A DNA stretch of 64,000 nucleotides from an uncultured Roseibium sp. (GTDB taxonomy: Bacteria > Pseudomonadota > Alphaproteobacteria > Rhizobiales > Stappiaceae): positions 802,692 through 866,691 of the forward strand of contig NZ_CANMFD010000001.1 in the NCBI RefSeq assembly GCF_947496995.1, given 5' to 3'. Below, one piece after another: positions 53,366 to 62,215 of this stretch. A model generated the notes under the pieces. That model was not told where the DNA came from and made no database searches. It saw nothing but the letters and a program-made list of their open reading frames with translations. The position numbers and the translations under genes were made by a program. Numbering within the stretch: the first letter of the stretch is position 1; each line of letters begins with the position of its first letter.

Positions 53366-54553
53366 CTACGCTTCCGGCGAAATGGCGAGCGATGGCTCCG
53401 CAGGGGAGGCGTCGTCTTTATCCCCCTGGATATCGCCCAGTTCCAGATCCTCGATCCTGCGGCTGCGTTTGCTGATCTTGTCGGTGGAAATCAGGATCTG
53501 GTCGATATCCTTGTTCGCCTGGGTAAAATGCGATTGCAGCTTGCCGACCCTGTCGTTCAGGCGGCTGACGTCGACGATAAGATGACCGACCTCGGCCTGG
53601 ATCAGGTGCGCCTGCTCGCGCATCTTAGCATCGCGCAGAACGGACTGGATCACCTGAATGGAGAGCATCAGCAGCGACGGGGAGACGATCACCACCCGCG
53701 CGCGATGGGACTTCTGCACCAGATCCTCGAAACTTTCATTGAGTTCGGCGAAGACGCTTTCCGACGGCACGAAGAGGAAGGCCGTATCCTGGGTTTCGCC
53801 GGGGAGCAGGTATTTTTCGCTGATATCCTGAATGTGCTTGGTGAAATCCTTGCGGAACTGGGCCTGGGCGTATTTCAGCTGGTCGTCGCTTTCCGCCTTG
53901 CGCAGCAGGTTGAAGGCCTCAAGGGGAAACTTGGCGTCGATGGCGAGCGAAGGAGCCCCGTTGGGCATGTGGATGAGGCAGTCCGGACGGCTGTTGTTGG
54001 ACAGCACCGCCTGAAAGGAATAGGTGCTCGGCGCCATCTGGTCCTGGACGATCGCTTCCATCCGTCCCTGCCCGAAGGCACCCCGTGTCTGCTTGTTCGA
54101 AAGGATCGCCTGCAACTGCCCGACCTGACCGGACAGGTCGGTAATCGTACGCTGCGCCCGGTCGATGACGGCGAGCCGCTCATGCAGGTGCCGCAATCCA
54201 TCCTGCGTGCGCTTGCTCGTATCGGCCATGGACAGGCCGAGCTTGTGGCCCATGCCATCCAGGCGCTCGTTGACGGAGCGCATCATGTCGGAATGCCGCG
54301 AGCCGAAGACTTCGGCCATGGTCTGCATGCGACCTGTCATCTCACCCTGCGATTTCAGTAGCTGCGACAGATGGCTCTCCAGCTCGTGAATGCGTTCCGT
54401 CGCTGCCGTATCGGCTTCTGCACGCAGCCGGATCTCGCGAATTGTCTTCAGGCCCAGCCAGAAAATCAGGGCAAGCAGCAGCAATCCGCCCGCGATTGCG
54501 GTTTCCAGGACCGTCACGGGACGGCCGCTCAACTCAAACAGGATCTCATTCAT
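53366..54553 (-). CDS. rmuC: DNA recombination protein RmuC
   Basis: A 395-residue membrane-anchored nuclease-like protein that limits rearrangements at inverted repeats in E. coli. An N-terminal helix (VTVLETAIAGGLLLLALIFWLGL) is followed by a coiled coil (residues 40-130) and the RmuC core with KQTRGAFGQGRMEAIV, RPDCLIHMPNGAPSLAIDAKFPLEAF, DTAFLFVPSESVFAEL and SPSLLMLSIQVI. The C-tail is acidic. The start at 54553 gives the normal length; the frame is open to 54688. It is divergent from def. Confidence 0.93.
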   Translation of the reverse strand: MNEILFELSGRPVTVLETAIAGGLLLLALIFWLGLKTIREIRLRAEADTAATERIHELESHLSQLLKSQGEMTGRMQTMAEVFGSRHSDMMRSVNERLDGMGHKLGLSMADTSKRTQDGLRHLHERLAVIDRAQRTITDLSGQVGQLQAILSNKQTRGAFGQGRMEAIVQDQMAPSTYSFQAVLSNNSRPDCLIHMPNGAPSLAIDAKFPLEAFNLLRKAESDDQLKYAQAQFRKDFTKHIQDISEKYLLPGETQDTAFLFVPSESVFAELNESFEDLVQKSHRARVVIVSPSLLMLSIQVIQSVLRDAKMREQAHLIQAEVGHLIVDVSRLNDRVGKLQSHFTQANKDIDQILISTDKISKRSRRIEDLELGDIQGDKDDASPAEPSLAISPEA

Positions 54554-54678
54554 GAAACAAACATAGAACGATTCGGGCCGTGCGCGCATCCGGCGGTCCG
54601 TTGATGACCGTTGAAAACGTAGGGCACACCTGCGTTTTCCGCGTTGACCCGTGCGAAATGATTGCCTATGTGAGGCAA

Positions 54679-55197
54679 ATGACAACACGCCCGATCATCA
54701 CCATTCCCGATCCGGTCCTGCGCGAGGTCTGTGCACCTGTCGAAACAATCGACGACGGGATACGCGCGCTGGCGGACGACATGCTGGATTCCATGTACGA
54801 AGCGCCCGGCATCGGCCTGGCTGCCAGCCAGATCGGTGTCCTGAAGCGCCTGTTCGTTCTGGATGTCTCCAAGGACGAAGAGCCGAAGGCGCCGATGGTC
54901 TTCATCAATCCGCAGATCGTCTGGTCGAGCGACGACACCTCTGTGTACCAGGAAGGCTGTCTGTCGATCCCGGAATATTTCGAGGATGTGGAGCGTCCGG
55001 CCGAGGTCACGGTTCAGTTTCTGAACCGGGAAGGTGCGGAACAGGAAATCAAGGCCGAAGGGCTTCTGGCGACCTGTATCCAGCATGAGCTTGACCATCT
55101 CAACGGGAAACTGTTCATTGACTACCTGTCGAAGCTGAAGCGCGACAGGGTGGTCAAGAAATTTACCAAACAGGCCAAGCTGGCCGGCAAGCTCTAG
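54679..55197 (+). CDS. def: Peptide deformylase
   Basis: Removes the formyl group from the N-terminal methionine of new proteins. The 172-residue enzyme has all three motifs: [18 protein letters not shown] (metal-binding cysteine) and QHELDHLNG (HEXXH with metal-binding histidines). The ATG at 54679 follows TGAGGCAA; in-frame ATGs at 54604, 54658 and 54580 would add unlikely sequence. It lies 859 bases before fmt, its functional partner, with a MarC-family gene in between. Confidence 0.96.
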   Translation: MTTRPIITIPDPVLREVCAPVETIDDGIRALADDMLDSMYEAPGIGLAASQIGVLKRLFVLDVSKDEEPKAPMVFINPQIVWSSDDTSVYQEGCLSIPEYFEDVERPAEVTVQFLNREGAEQEIKAEGLLATCIQHELDHLNGKLFIDYLSKLKRDRVVKKFTKQAKLAGKL

Positions 55198-55269
55198 GGT
55201 TCGTAGCCTTGGGTCCGCAGACCCTGGGTCCGTGACTTGAAGTTGTTGAATTGCTGAAGGGGGGCATTC

Positions 55270-55902
55270 ATGGATCAGGCCTTGTTCCTGAAAATCTTCG
55301 CTGCGCTCTTTGCGATCATGAACCCGATCGCCAATCTGCCGGTGTTCCTGTCTATGACTGCGGACCGCGGGGCGGGGTATGAACGCAAGGTCGCTTTCAC
55401 CCTGCTGATCAGCTTGTCCCTCGGCGCGATCTTTATCGGGGTGACGGGGGATGCGGTCCTGAAGGTCTTCGGCATCAGCCTGGATGCCTTCCGCCTCGCC
55501 GGCGGGTTTCTGATCCTCCTGATCGCCCTCAACCTCATCTCCGGGGAAAAGAGCAAGGCTCATCACGGAAGTGAAGAAGAGCGCCAGAATGTCGACGAAC
55601 AGGACAATCCTGCGATCTACCCGCTGACGGTTCCAATCCTCCTTGGTCCCGGAACCATATCCACCATGATCATCTACCGGGGGCGGGTGACCGACACGCC
55701 GCAGGAGATCGCTTATATCGCCGGGGTCGCCGCCGCGATTGCCGTTCTGGTCGCCACCTTTTTTGCCGCTCCCTTCCTGTCGCGGTTTCTCGGCCAGACA
55801 TCGACCAGCGTGATGAGCCGCCTGATGGGCATGATCCTGGCAGCCATTGCCATGGAAATGATGGTCAGCAGCCTGAAGGTGCTGTTGCCGGGACTGGCTT
55901 GA
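55270..55902 (+). CDS. MarC family membrane protein (UPF0056)
   Basis: A 210-residue inner-membrane protein with six predicted helices. FAIMNPIANLPVFLSMT near the N-terminus and PLTVPILLGPGTISTMI in the middle are the family hallmarks. The function is unclear; despite the name, MarC is not established as a drug exporter. A loop of charged residues (SGEKSKAHHGSEEERQNVDEQDN) separates the halves. It lies between def and fmt on the same strand. Confidence 0.9.
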   Translation: MDQALFLKIFAALFAIMNPIANLPVFLSMTADRGAGYERKVAFTLLISLSLGAIFIGVTGDAVLKVFGISLDAFRLAGGFLILLIALNLISGEKSKAHHGSEEERQNVDEQDNPAIYPLTVPILLGPGTISTMIIYRGRVTDTPQEIAYIAGVAAAIAVLVATFFAAPFLSRFLGQTSTSVMSRLMGMILAAIAMEMMVSSLKVLLPGLA

Positions 55903-56061
55903 ACGACAGATCTGAATTGACGCCGAAGCTCATCGCGAGAACGCGCTGAGCGCTGACTCTGCGATAGGTCGCAATCTCCGGATCACCCCGCCCAGTACCC
56001 TTGCAAGCCACGGCCCGAGGCGCAATAAGGGGGCAAATTCCACAAACCGCTCAGGAGCGTC

Positions 56062-57000
56062 ATGTCCCTTCGCGTTGTTTTTATGGGCACCCCGGATTTC
56101 TCGGTGCCGACCCTGATGGAAATCGTCGGGCACGGGCACGAGGTCGTCGCCTGTTACTGCCAGCCGCCGCGTCCGGCGGGACGGGGCATGGATCTCCGCA
56201 AGTCACCGGTTCACGAGGCCGCCGAATCCTTCGGCATTCCGGTATTCACGCCGAAGAGCCTCAAGGGCGGGGCGGAACAGGCGGAGTTCGCGGCACTGGA
56301 CGCGGATGTGGCGGTGGTGGTCGCCTACGGCCTTCTGCTGCCCAGGGTCATTCTGGACGCCCCGCGCGAAGGCTGTCTCAATCTTCATGCCTCCATTCTC
56401 CCCCGCTGGCGCGGCGCGGCGCCGATCAACAGGGCGATCATGGCGGGCGACCGCGAAACGGCGGTTCAGGTCATGCGCATGGAGGAAGGTCTGGATACCG
56501 GGCCTGTCTGCATGTCGGAAACCGTCGCCATCGGCGAGGACATGACCGCTGGTGAACTTCACGACCGGCTTTCCGCACTCGGCGGCGACCTGATGGTCCG
56601 CGCCCTGGCGGCCTTGTCTCGCGGCGCTCTCGGCGAGCAGCCGCAGGCCGAAGAGGGCGCGACTTACGCCGCAAAGCTTTCCAAGCAGGAAACCCACATT
56701 GACTGGAACAGACCTGCGCAGGAAGTGCATAACCACATCCGCGGCCTTTCCCCGTTTCCCGGCGCCTGGTGCGAGATGACGCTTGGCGGAAAGCCGGAGC
56801 GTGTGAAAATCCTGCGCAGCACCCTGGCCCAGGGCCAGGGGGCTCACGGAACAGTACTGGACACGGCCCATGGCCCGGTCATTGCCTGCGCCACAGGTGC
56901 AGTGCGTCTCGATCAGGTCCAGCGGGCCGGCAAGAAACCGATGAGCGGCATGGATTTCCTGCGCGGGACTTCCCTTCCTGACGGCACGGTTCTGGAATAG
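56062..57000 (+). CDS. fmt: Methionyl-tRNA formyltransferase
   Basis: Formylates initiator Met-tRNA with 10-formyltetrahydrofolate. The 312-residue protein has the N-terminal [15 protein letters not shown], the catalytic region [26 protein letters not shown] with the asparagine and histidine of NLHAS, and the aspartate of GLDTGPV. The C-terminal tRNA-binding domain ([24 protein letters not shown]) follows. CAGGAG precedes the ATG. The downstream GNAT gene and truA follow in a tight run. Confidence 0.96.
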   Translation: MSLRVVFMGTPDFSVPTLMEIVGHGHEVVACYCQPPRPAGRGMDLRKSPVHEAAESFGIPVFTPKSLKGGAEQAEFAALDADVAVVVAYGLLLPRVILDAPREGCLNLHASILPRWRGAAPINRAIMAGDRETAVQVMRMEEGLDTGPVCMSETVAIGEDMTAGELHDRLSALGGDLMVRALAALSRGALGEQPQAEEGATYAAKLSKQETHIDWNRPAQEVHNHIRGLSPFPGAWCEMTLGGKPERVKILRSTLAQGQGAHGTVLDTAHGPVIACATGAVRLDQVQRAGKKPMSGMDFLRGTSLPDGTVLE

Positions 57001-57020
57001 GATCGATGCAGGAGAGATCG

Positions 57021-57560
57021 ATGACCAATGCTGCCGGCACGCCCAATCTGACATTCAGGGATGTCACGTCCGAGGACGAAGCTGTTGTGAAGGACCTTCT
57101 GGAAGCGGCATTTCCGTCCGACATGGAGGCCCGTCTTGTCCACAAGCTGCGCCATTGCGGCGCGCTGGTGCTTGAGCAGGTGGCTGTGGACGGTCAGGGC
57201 GATGTGCAGGGCCACGTTGCCTATAGCCGTGTGACGCCGGCGGCCATCGGCCGCGCACAGGGCCTGCAGGTCGCGTGCCTTGCACCGGTAGCGGTCTGGC
57301 CGGACCGGCAGCGCACCGGCATCGGCTCGGCGCTGATCACCGCGTCGTTGCAAAAACTCAAGGGCCTGGGCGAGGATCTGGTGCTGGTGCTCGGTTATCC
57401 GGGCTATTATCCGCGGTTCGGCTTCGACCCTGTTCTGGCGCGCAAGGTTCAGGGCCCCTATGCCGGCGACGCCTTCATGGCGCTTGCATTGACGGAGGCG
57501 GGCAGCCGCGATCTGCCCATAGAGGTGGCATTCGCCACGCCGTTTGAAGAATTCGAGTAA
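57021..57560 (+). CDS. GNAT family N-acetyltransferase
   Basis: A 179-residue acetyltransferase. The acetyl-CoA-binding motif A is LAPVAVWPDRQRTGIGSALITASLQ, with a following GYPGYYPRFGFDPV that is typical of the predicted N-acetyltransferase YhbS subgroup. The substrate is unknown. The ATG at 57021 has AGGAGA six bases upstream; a second ATG at 57006 lies before that signal. Its stop codon shares one base with the start of truA, so the two are co-translated. Confidence 0.9.
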   Translation: MTNAAGTPNLTFRDVTSEDEAVVKDLLEAAFPSDMEARLVHKLRHCGALVLEQVAVDGQGDVQGHVAYSRVTPAAIGRAQGLQVACLAPVAVWPDRQRTGIGSALITASLQKLKGLGEDLVLVLGYPGYYPRFGFDPVLARKVQGPYAGDAFMALALTEAGSRDLPIEVAFATPFEEFE

Positions 57561-58381
57561 TGCCGCGATACAAGCTGACGGTGGAATATGACGGCCGGCC
57601 GTTCTGCGGCTGGCAGCGCCAGAGCAACGGACCGTCCGTTCAGGCGGTGATCGAGCGCGCCCTGAAATCCTTTTCCGGGGAAGACGTGACGATCGGCGGG
57701 GCCGGGCGCACGGATACCGGCGTTCATGCGACCGGGCAGGTCTGCCATGCGGATCTGTCGAAATCCTGGCCTGCCAGGACGGTCATGGGGGCGGTGAATT
57801 TCTATTGCCTGCCCGATCCGGTCGTCATTCTCGATGCGGAGGAAATGCATGAGGGTTTCGATGCCCGCTTTTCCGCGATTCGCCGGTCCTACCAGTATCG
57901 TATTCACAATCGTCTCGCGTCGCTGACCTATCAGCGCGGTCTGGCCTGGCATGTGAAAACGGATCTCGATGCCGAAGCCATGCACGCCGCGGCGCAGGAA
58001 TTCGTCGGCCATCACGATTTTACCACCTTCCGCCACACCCGCTGTCAGGCCAAAAGCCCGGAAAAGACGCTGGAGCATTTTTCCGTTCGACGGGAGGGCG
58101 AATTCGTCATCGCCGAATGTTCCTCCCGCTCGTTCCTGCACAACCAGGTCCGCTCCATGGTGGGATCCCTGCGCCTGGTGGGCGAGGGTAAATGGGGGCC
58201 GGGCGACATCACAAAGGCTCTACAGGCCCGCGACCGCACCGCCTGCGGCCCGGTCGCCCCGTCTGACGGGCTGTATCTCACCCGCGTCGATTACCGCCCG
58301 GTGGAGGTTGATCTGGCGGAGTGGAAAGACAAGCAGGCGCGCAAGACCGTGCCGGCTGTCGAGGAGAACGGGGAGGCGTAA
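57560..58381 (+). CDS. truA: tRNA pseudouridine synthase A
   Basis: Makes pseudouridine at positions 38-40 of tRNA anticodon stems. The 273-residue protein has YKLTVEYDGRPFCGWQRQ, the catalytic aspartate in GAGRTDTGVHATGQVCH (near residue 57), RRSYQYRI and SFLHNQVRSMVGSLRLVGEGKW. It overlaps the GNAT stop by one base. It closes the translation-related cluster def, fmt, truA. Confidence 0.96.
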   Translation: MPRYKLTVEYDGRPFCGWQRQSNGPSVQAVIERALKSFSGEDVTIGGAGRTDTGVHATGQVCHADLSKSWPARTVMGAVNFYCLPDPVVILDAEEMHEGFDARFSAIRRSYQYRIHNRLASLTYQRGLAWHVKTDLDAEAMHAAAQEFVGHHDFTTFRHTRCQAKSPEKTLEHFSVRREGEFVIAECSSRSFLHNQVRSMVGSLRLVGEGKWGPGDITKALQARDRTACGPVAPSDGLYLTRVDYRPVEVDLAEWKDKQARKTVPAVEENGEA

Positions 58382-58715
58382 GCCGTTCCCTCTTGGAAGC
58401 GTCCCTCAGTCAGCACGCCGGAATTCCGGGACCCGGGACCCGGGACGCGCGGTCTCTCTCGCAGAGCTGGTTCTGGCACTTCTCGAATCACGGCATTTCA
58501 GCCGCCAATCCTGATTGTTGGAACAGCCGTGTCGGACGTGCTCCGGCACCCGTTGCAAGCAGCTACGGGAACGCTCGAAAGCGACGAATTTCCGCCAATT
58601 GTGGGGCTGCAATCCCATGCGGCCTGACGCGTTTTCAGATGGCTCTCAAAAGCGGCCTCACCTTGTGAAGCGGAGCGGCGGGTCAAAAAATTAGACACTT
58701 GTACAAATGGACTCG

Positions 58716-58744
58716 TTGACAAAAATACGCCTGGAGTCTAAATG
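58716..58744 (+). promoter_or_regulatory. Possible porin promoter
   Basis: A perfect -35 box TTGACA is followed after 17 bases by TAAATG, a weak -10 match. A start here would give a leader of about 380 bases before the porin ATG. Other promoters nearer the gene are possible. Confidence 0.3.
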
Positions 58745-59044
58745 TTCGTCATGGTCAATTTTACGTCCCTCGAGTGCGAAGGTGCGTTCACTGCCACGGA
58801 AAGCAGCGTATGAACTAAAGTAAAAAATACATTCAACGATGTACTCAATCTGGTTTAACTCTGGGGCTGAAGCCGTTGCCCGGAGCGCTGGGTGTTGTAA
58901 AAAGCCAATAAAAACAAAGTGTTGTAAAAATACTACTCGGAAGTTGAATGTAGTTGGTTGATACGCAAAGGGCTTGATTGTCAGGATGAAAATTGGAAGA
59001 ACGTAAGTAGGCAAGGAAGTAGAAGAAAACTAAATCTAAAAATT

Positions 59045-59068
59045 ACAAATCAGTTTACTCTGATTTGT
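59045..59068 (+). other. Hairpin in the porin leader
   Basis: ACAAATCAG pairs exactly with CTGATTTGT around TTTACT, about 60 bases before the porin ATG. A stabilising or sRNA-responsive element is a reasonable guess. Confidence 0.5.
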
Positions 59069-59129
59069 GGTGGGGTTGAGTATTGTTCTCTCTTTATTGC
59101 TTATATGAACGTAAAATTGGAGAATAAAG

Positions 59130-60293
59130 ATGAAACTCAAGAGCTTGATGCTCGGCGCTGCAGCAGCTGCTGCCGCTACCACCGCCCAGGCAGCCGATCT
59201 TCCGGTTGCTCCGGAGCCGGTCGATTACGTTCGCGTCTGTGACGCTTACGGTGCACGCTTCTACTACATCCCGGGCACCGAAACCTGCCTCCGCGTTGGC
59301 GGCCGTGTTCGTACCCAGATCGTAGCCAATAACGTTCTGGAAGACGGCAACTGGTCTGACCGCGATTCTGACGGTTACTCCTGGCTGGCTCGTGGTTACC
59401 TGTACCTTGACGCTCGCACGGCTACCGAATTCGGCACGCTGCGCACCTATGTCTCCATGTACGGCAACTCCACAAATGGCGACGCTTCCGGCTTCGAAAT
59501 GGACAACGCCTACATCCAGTGGGGCGGCCTGACAGCTGGTCGTCTGACTTCGAACTTCGACATCTTCACCGGTCAGGCCTTCATCGGTGTTGTCGATCGT
59601 GACTGGTCGGACGTGACCGTGAACCAGGTTGCTTACACTGCAGCTTTCGGCAACGGTTTCTCCGCAACCATCGCTATTGAAGACCGTTCCAGCCGTGAAG
59701 CTACCGGTTCCGCAGCAGGCGGCGGCGTAGTGAACTACGGCGGCACACGTGCTCCGGACGTCGTTGCTGCTCTCGGCATCTCCCAGGGTTGGGGTTCCGC
59801 ACAGCTGTCCGGTGTTCTGCACCAGGTTTACCCGGATGCAGCTGCTAACGGCGGCAACAACGGCGGCGAAGACGAAATGGGCTTTGCAGTCGGCGGTGGC
59901 GTAGTCGTTAACCTGCCGATGGTTACCCCGGGTTCGAACATCTTCTTCCAGGGTTTCTACGGCGACGGCGCAATGGCCTACATCTCCACCTTCGGTGGTG
60001 TTGCAGACAGCAACGGTTCGGGCGACACCTCCACAGGTTACTCCCTCTCCGCTGGTGCCTTCATTCAGGCAACTTCGACCATCGGTCTCGCACTCGACGG
60101 TTCTTACCTCGACGTTGACGCAGCCGCTGGCCTGAACGATGTGACCCGTTATGCAATCGACGGTTCCGTACAGTGGGAGCCGGTCTCCGGTTTCGTAATG
60201 GGTGCTGATGTTGGTTACGCCAACACCGACTACGACGTCACTGGCGACACCGACGAACTCCTCTTCGGTGTTCGTATGCAGCGGACGTTCTGA
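59130..60293 (+). CDS. Porin (alphaproteobacterial Omp2/Porin_2 family)
   Basis: Major outer-membrane beta-barrel of 387 residues. The signal peptide is residues 1-21 (cleavage after TTAQA), and the mature start DLPVAPEPVDYVRVCDAYGARFYYIPGTETCLRVGGRVRTQ with two cysteines is typical of the Porin_2 family. Alternating beta strands follow, and the protein ends in a phenylalanine (MQRTF), the usual signal for barrel assembly. Codons such as GTT, GCT and GGT are used more than in neighbours, as in highly expressed genes. GGAG precedes the ATG. It has its own terminator at 60351-60378. Confidence 0.94.
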   Translation: MKLKSLMLGAAAAAAATTAQAADLPVAPEPVDYVRVCDAYGARFYYIPGTETCLRVGGRVRTQIVANNVLEDGNWSDRDSDGYSWLARGYLYLDARTATEFGTLRTYVSMYGNSTNGDASGFEMDNAYIQWGGLTAGRLTSNFDIFTGQAFIGVVDRDWSDVTVNQVAYTAAFGNGFSATIAIEDRSSREATGSAAGGGVVNYGGTRAPDVVAALGISQGWGSAQLSGVLHQVYPDAAANGGNNGGEDEMGFAVGGGVVVNLPMVTPGSNIFFQGFYGDGAMAYISTFGGVADSNGSGDTSTGYSLSAGAFIQATSTIGLALDGSYLDVDAAAGLNDVTRYAIDGSVQWEPVSGFVMGADVGYANTDYDVTGDTDELLFGVRMQRTF

Positions 60294-60350
60294 TCCCTGA
60301 CCAGTTAACTGGCTGCGGTCACTGACCTCCTTGACCTCCAGTCGGTCAAC

Positions 60351-60378
60351 GGCCCGGCAGACTCCAATCTGCCGGGCC
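60351..60378. terminator. Terminator between porin and TetR genes
   Basis: GGCCCGGCAGA and TCTGCCGGGCC form a perfect eleven-base stem around CTCCAA. It lies between the convergent porin and TetR genes and may stop transcripts from both sides, though no long T run follows. Confidence 0.65.
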
Positions 60379-60446
60379 GTCCCCATTACAGACCTGACCG
60401 AAGCCTTCCGGGCGGGCGAGAGACGGTCGCGCGAGAATGGAAGCTG

Positions 60447-61004
60447 TTAATCGACGCTGTTCAAGACAAGTTGCCGCAGTGCTCGATAGGACCGGTGCAC
60501 CTGATCGATGTCCACCGCATACTTCTTCCACTGCTCGAATGAGAATCTGATGAAATCGCAAAGGTCATCAAATTCCACATTTTCAAGACGCATGCGATTC
60601 TTGTACGGCTCGAGCAAATCGGCGATGACGCTGTTGTAAATTTTAATGATATTGTTTTTTTTATCTTGAGACATTTCTTCGGTAGCTTGAAGAATTTCTT
60701 TCCGGTGAGGAATGGTCATGATGATCTTGCACGGCTCAAGTGTAAGAAAATTGAAGGCCACATCCAGACGATCGCCGAGATCGTCAAGAGCAGCGCATTG
60801 CCTTGAGATGGCGCAAGCCGACTGCTGGGCGCGATGTTCGAGTGCGCCGTAAATCAGTTCTTCCTTGCCGTCATATGCATTGTAGATCGATTGCCGCGCA
60901 ACGCCTGCAGCGGTCGCAATCTCACTCATGGTGGTTTTCTTCACCCCATAGTGAGCAAAAAGCTCCAAAGCTGTTTCGACAATCTTGATATTACGTTCAT
61001 TCAT
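60447..61004 (-). CDS. TetR-family transcriptional regulator
   Basis: A 185-residue repressor. The HTH lies at the N-terminus (IVETALELFAHYGVKKTTMSEIATAAGVARQSIYNAYDGKEELIYGAL, residues 9-56); the rest is a helical ligand-binding domain. There is no Shine-Dalgarno before the ATG, and a promoter (TTGACA-N17-TATCAA on the minus strand) ends only six bases before it, so the mRNA may be leaderless. A GTTACC-N20-GGTAAC repeat spans this promoter. The gene it controls besides itself is not evident; the porin is convergent. Confidence 0.9.
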   Translation of the reverse strand: MNERNIKIVETALELFAHYGVKKTTMSEIATAAGVARQSIYNAYDGKEELIYGALEHRAQQSACAISRQCAALDDLGDRLDVAFNFLTLEPCKIIMTIPHRKEILQATEEMSQDKKNNIIKIYNSVIADLLEPYKNRMRLENVEFDDLCDFIRFSFEQWKKYAVDIDQVHRSYRALRQLVLNSVD

Positions 61005-61010
61005 ACTTAT

Positions 61011-61050
61011 TTGATAGGGTTACCGTCAGGCGTTGTCAATTTCAGGTAAC
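61011..61050 (-). promoter_or_regulatory. Promoter and operator-like repeat of the TetR gene
   Basis: On the minus strand a perfect -35 TTGACA (61039-61034), a 17-base spacer and TATCAA (61016-61011) form a good promoter. GTTACC at 61019-61024 and GGTAAC at 61045-61050 face each other across it, as expected for autorepression. The likely start of transcription falls at or within a base or two of the ATG at 61004. Confidence 0.55.
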
Positions 61051-61269
61051 AACTTCGAGAGTGGTAATATTCAAGAAAGCGCCGGTCTGCGAACTCTGCT
61101 CGGCAGTTTCATCAAATTGAGTTTTCTCTCAATTGCGTCCAGACAAAAGAAATACCGCCAAAATGCTGGACCTTATTGCTTCCGGCCCCGGCGCGGATCC
61201 TGGGTGTCCGGCTAAGCAAAGTCACGGTATTCTTCGTCGCCACTTGTGAGCCCAACACCCTGGTGCGCT

Positions 61270-62100
61270 CTACCTCCGGTGTTCCTGAGGTATCACCACA
61301 CATTTCCTGTAAAGATGCCAGGTCGTATGGCCCAGTATAGGCAGGGTGACGACAAGCCCGATAAAGGCCGGAATCATCGAGACGATCAGAACCGCCGTGA
61401 CCGTGAACGCCCATCCGATCATCGGCACAGGGGACTTCACCACGGCGCGGACGCTGGTAATCATCGCGGTGATGAAATCGCGGTCTTCTTCCAGCAGCAG
61501 CGGGAAGGAAATCACCGTCAGCGAGAACAGGATCAGCGACAGCACCGCGCCGACCACATGGCCGACGGCCAGGAACATCAGTCCCTCCGGCGTACTGATC
61601 ACCTCGTTCAGGAATTCCTGGAACGATGCGAAGGAGCGAAAGCCCAGGAAAAGGGCGAGCAGCAGACGCACCTGATACATCCACATGATCTGGATGAAGA
61701 GAACCACGAAGGCCATCCAGGACAGTTCCCGGCTTTTCTGCGCCCACATGGTTCCGAAGATTTTCGACCAGGACAGAGCTTCGCCCGTGTTCAACCGGCG
61801 GCTGACCTCGTAGAGGCCAACCGCTGCGAACGGACCGATCAGCACGAAACCGGCGGCAGCCGGGTAGGACAGGTAGCTCATGTTGAGTGCGGCGGCACTG
61901 AGGACGACGAACAGGCCGCCGAGCGCGAAGACCGCACCGATGCACAAACCATAGACCGGAGCGCGGCGAAAATCGGCCAGGCCGGCGGCCAGGGCGTCGA
62001 TGACATCGTTGACGCTGATCGTGTTGACCTGCGGCATGGGCCGGATGCCGTCACCGGCCGGAGTTCCGGTGCTCATCGGGGCCGTATTGTTCTCGTCCAT
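61270..62100 (-). CDS. DUF2189 family membrane protein
   Basis: A 276-residue inner-membrane protein with six predicted helices. After an N-terminal soluble part (VNTISVNDVIDALAAGLADFRRAPVYGLCIGAVFALGG), helices pair as in the DUF2189 family; EVSRRLNTGEALSW and PLLLEEDRDFITAMITSVRAV are conserved-type loops. The function is unknown. ATG 62100 follows GGGAGGAAG. It lies downstream of the MscS gene, from which it is separated by a terminator-like hairpin. Confidence 0.85.
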   Translation of the reverse strand: MDENNTAPMSTGTPAGDGIRPMPQVNTISVNDVIDALAAGLADFRRAPVYGLCIGAVFALGGLFVVLSAAALNMSYLSYPAAAGFVLIGPFAAVGLYEVSRRLNTGEALSWSKIFGTMWAQKSRELSWMAFVVLFIQIMWMYQVRLLLALFLGFRSFASFQEFLNEVISTPEGLMFLAVGHVVGAVLSLILFSLTVISFPLLLEEDRDFITAMITSVRAVVKSPVPMIGWAFTVTAVLIVSMIPAFIGLVVTLPILGHTTWHLYRKCVVIPQEHRR

Positions 62101-62115
62101 CCGCCAGCTTCCTCC

Positions 62116-62144
62116 CAAAAGCGGCCTGCCTCGCGCAGGCAGGC
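62116..62144 (-). terminator. Terminator-like hairpin between MscS and DUF2189 genes
   Basis: On the minus strand GCCTGCCT and AGGCAGGC form an eight-base stem with a five-base loop, followed by CGCTTTTGG. It sits just upstream of the ribosome site of the DUF2189 gene, so it may reduce read-through from the channel gene. Confidence 0.55.
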
Positions 62145-62215
62145 AATCTTAGCCGGGAAAATCAGGGCTGTTCAATGCGGAGAAGGACTTATACGAGCCT
62201 AACCTGAGACGAGCG

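Larger units (their letters stand above)
58382..59129. promoter_or_regulatory. Long intergenic region upstream of the porin gene
   Basis: About 750 bases with no convincing gene. The first 300 are GC-rich and include the short tandem GGGACCC near 58430. From 58680 on the region is AT-rich. TTGACA at 58716-58721 with TAAATG 17 bases on (58739-58744) is a possible promoter. A 12-base direct repeat GTGTTGTAAAAA occurs at 58892 and 58919. A nine-pair hairpin lies at 59045-59068. A long, structured, AT-rich leader is common for major outer-membrane proteins. Confidence 0.55.

Noticed and set aside
58427-58445. GGGACCC tandem near the truA stop
   Set aside because: Too short and imperfect to be called a repeat element or a terminator.
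59094-60386. 430-codon minus-strand frame over the porin gene
   Set aside because: It mirrors the porin exactly; the porin has signal peptide, ribosome site, terminator and barrel features, while the antisense product has none.
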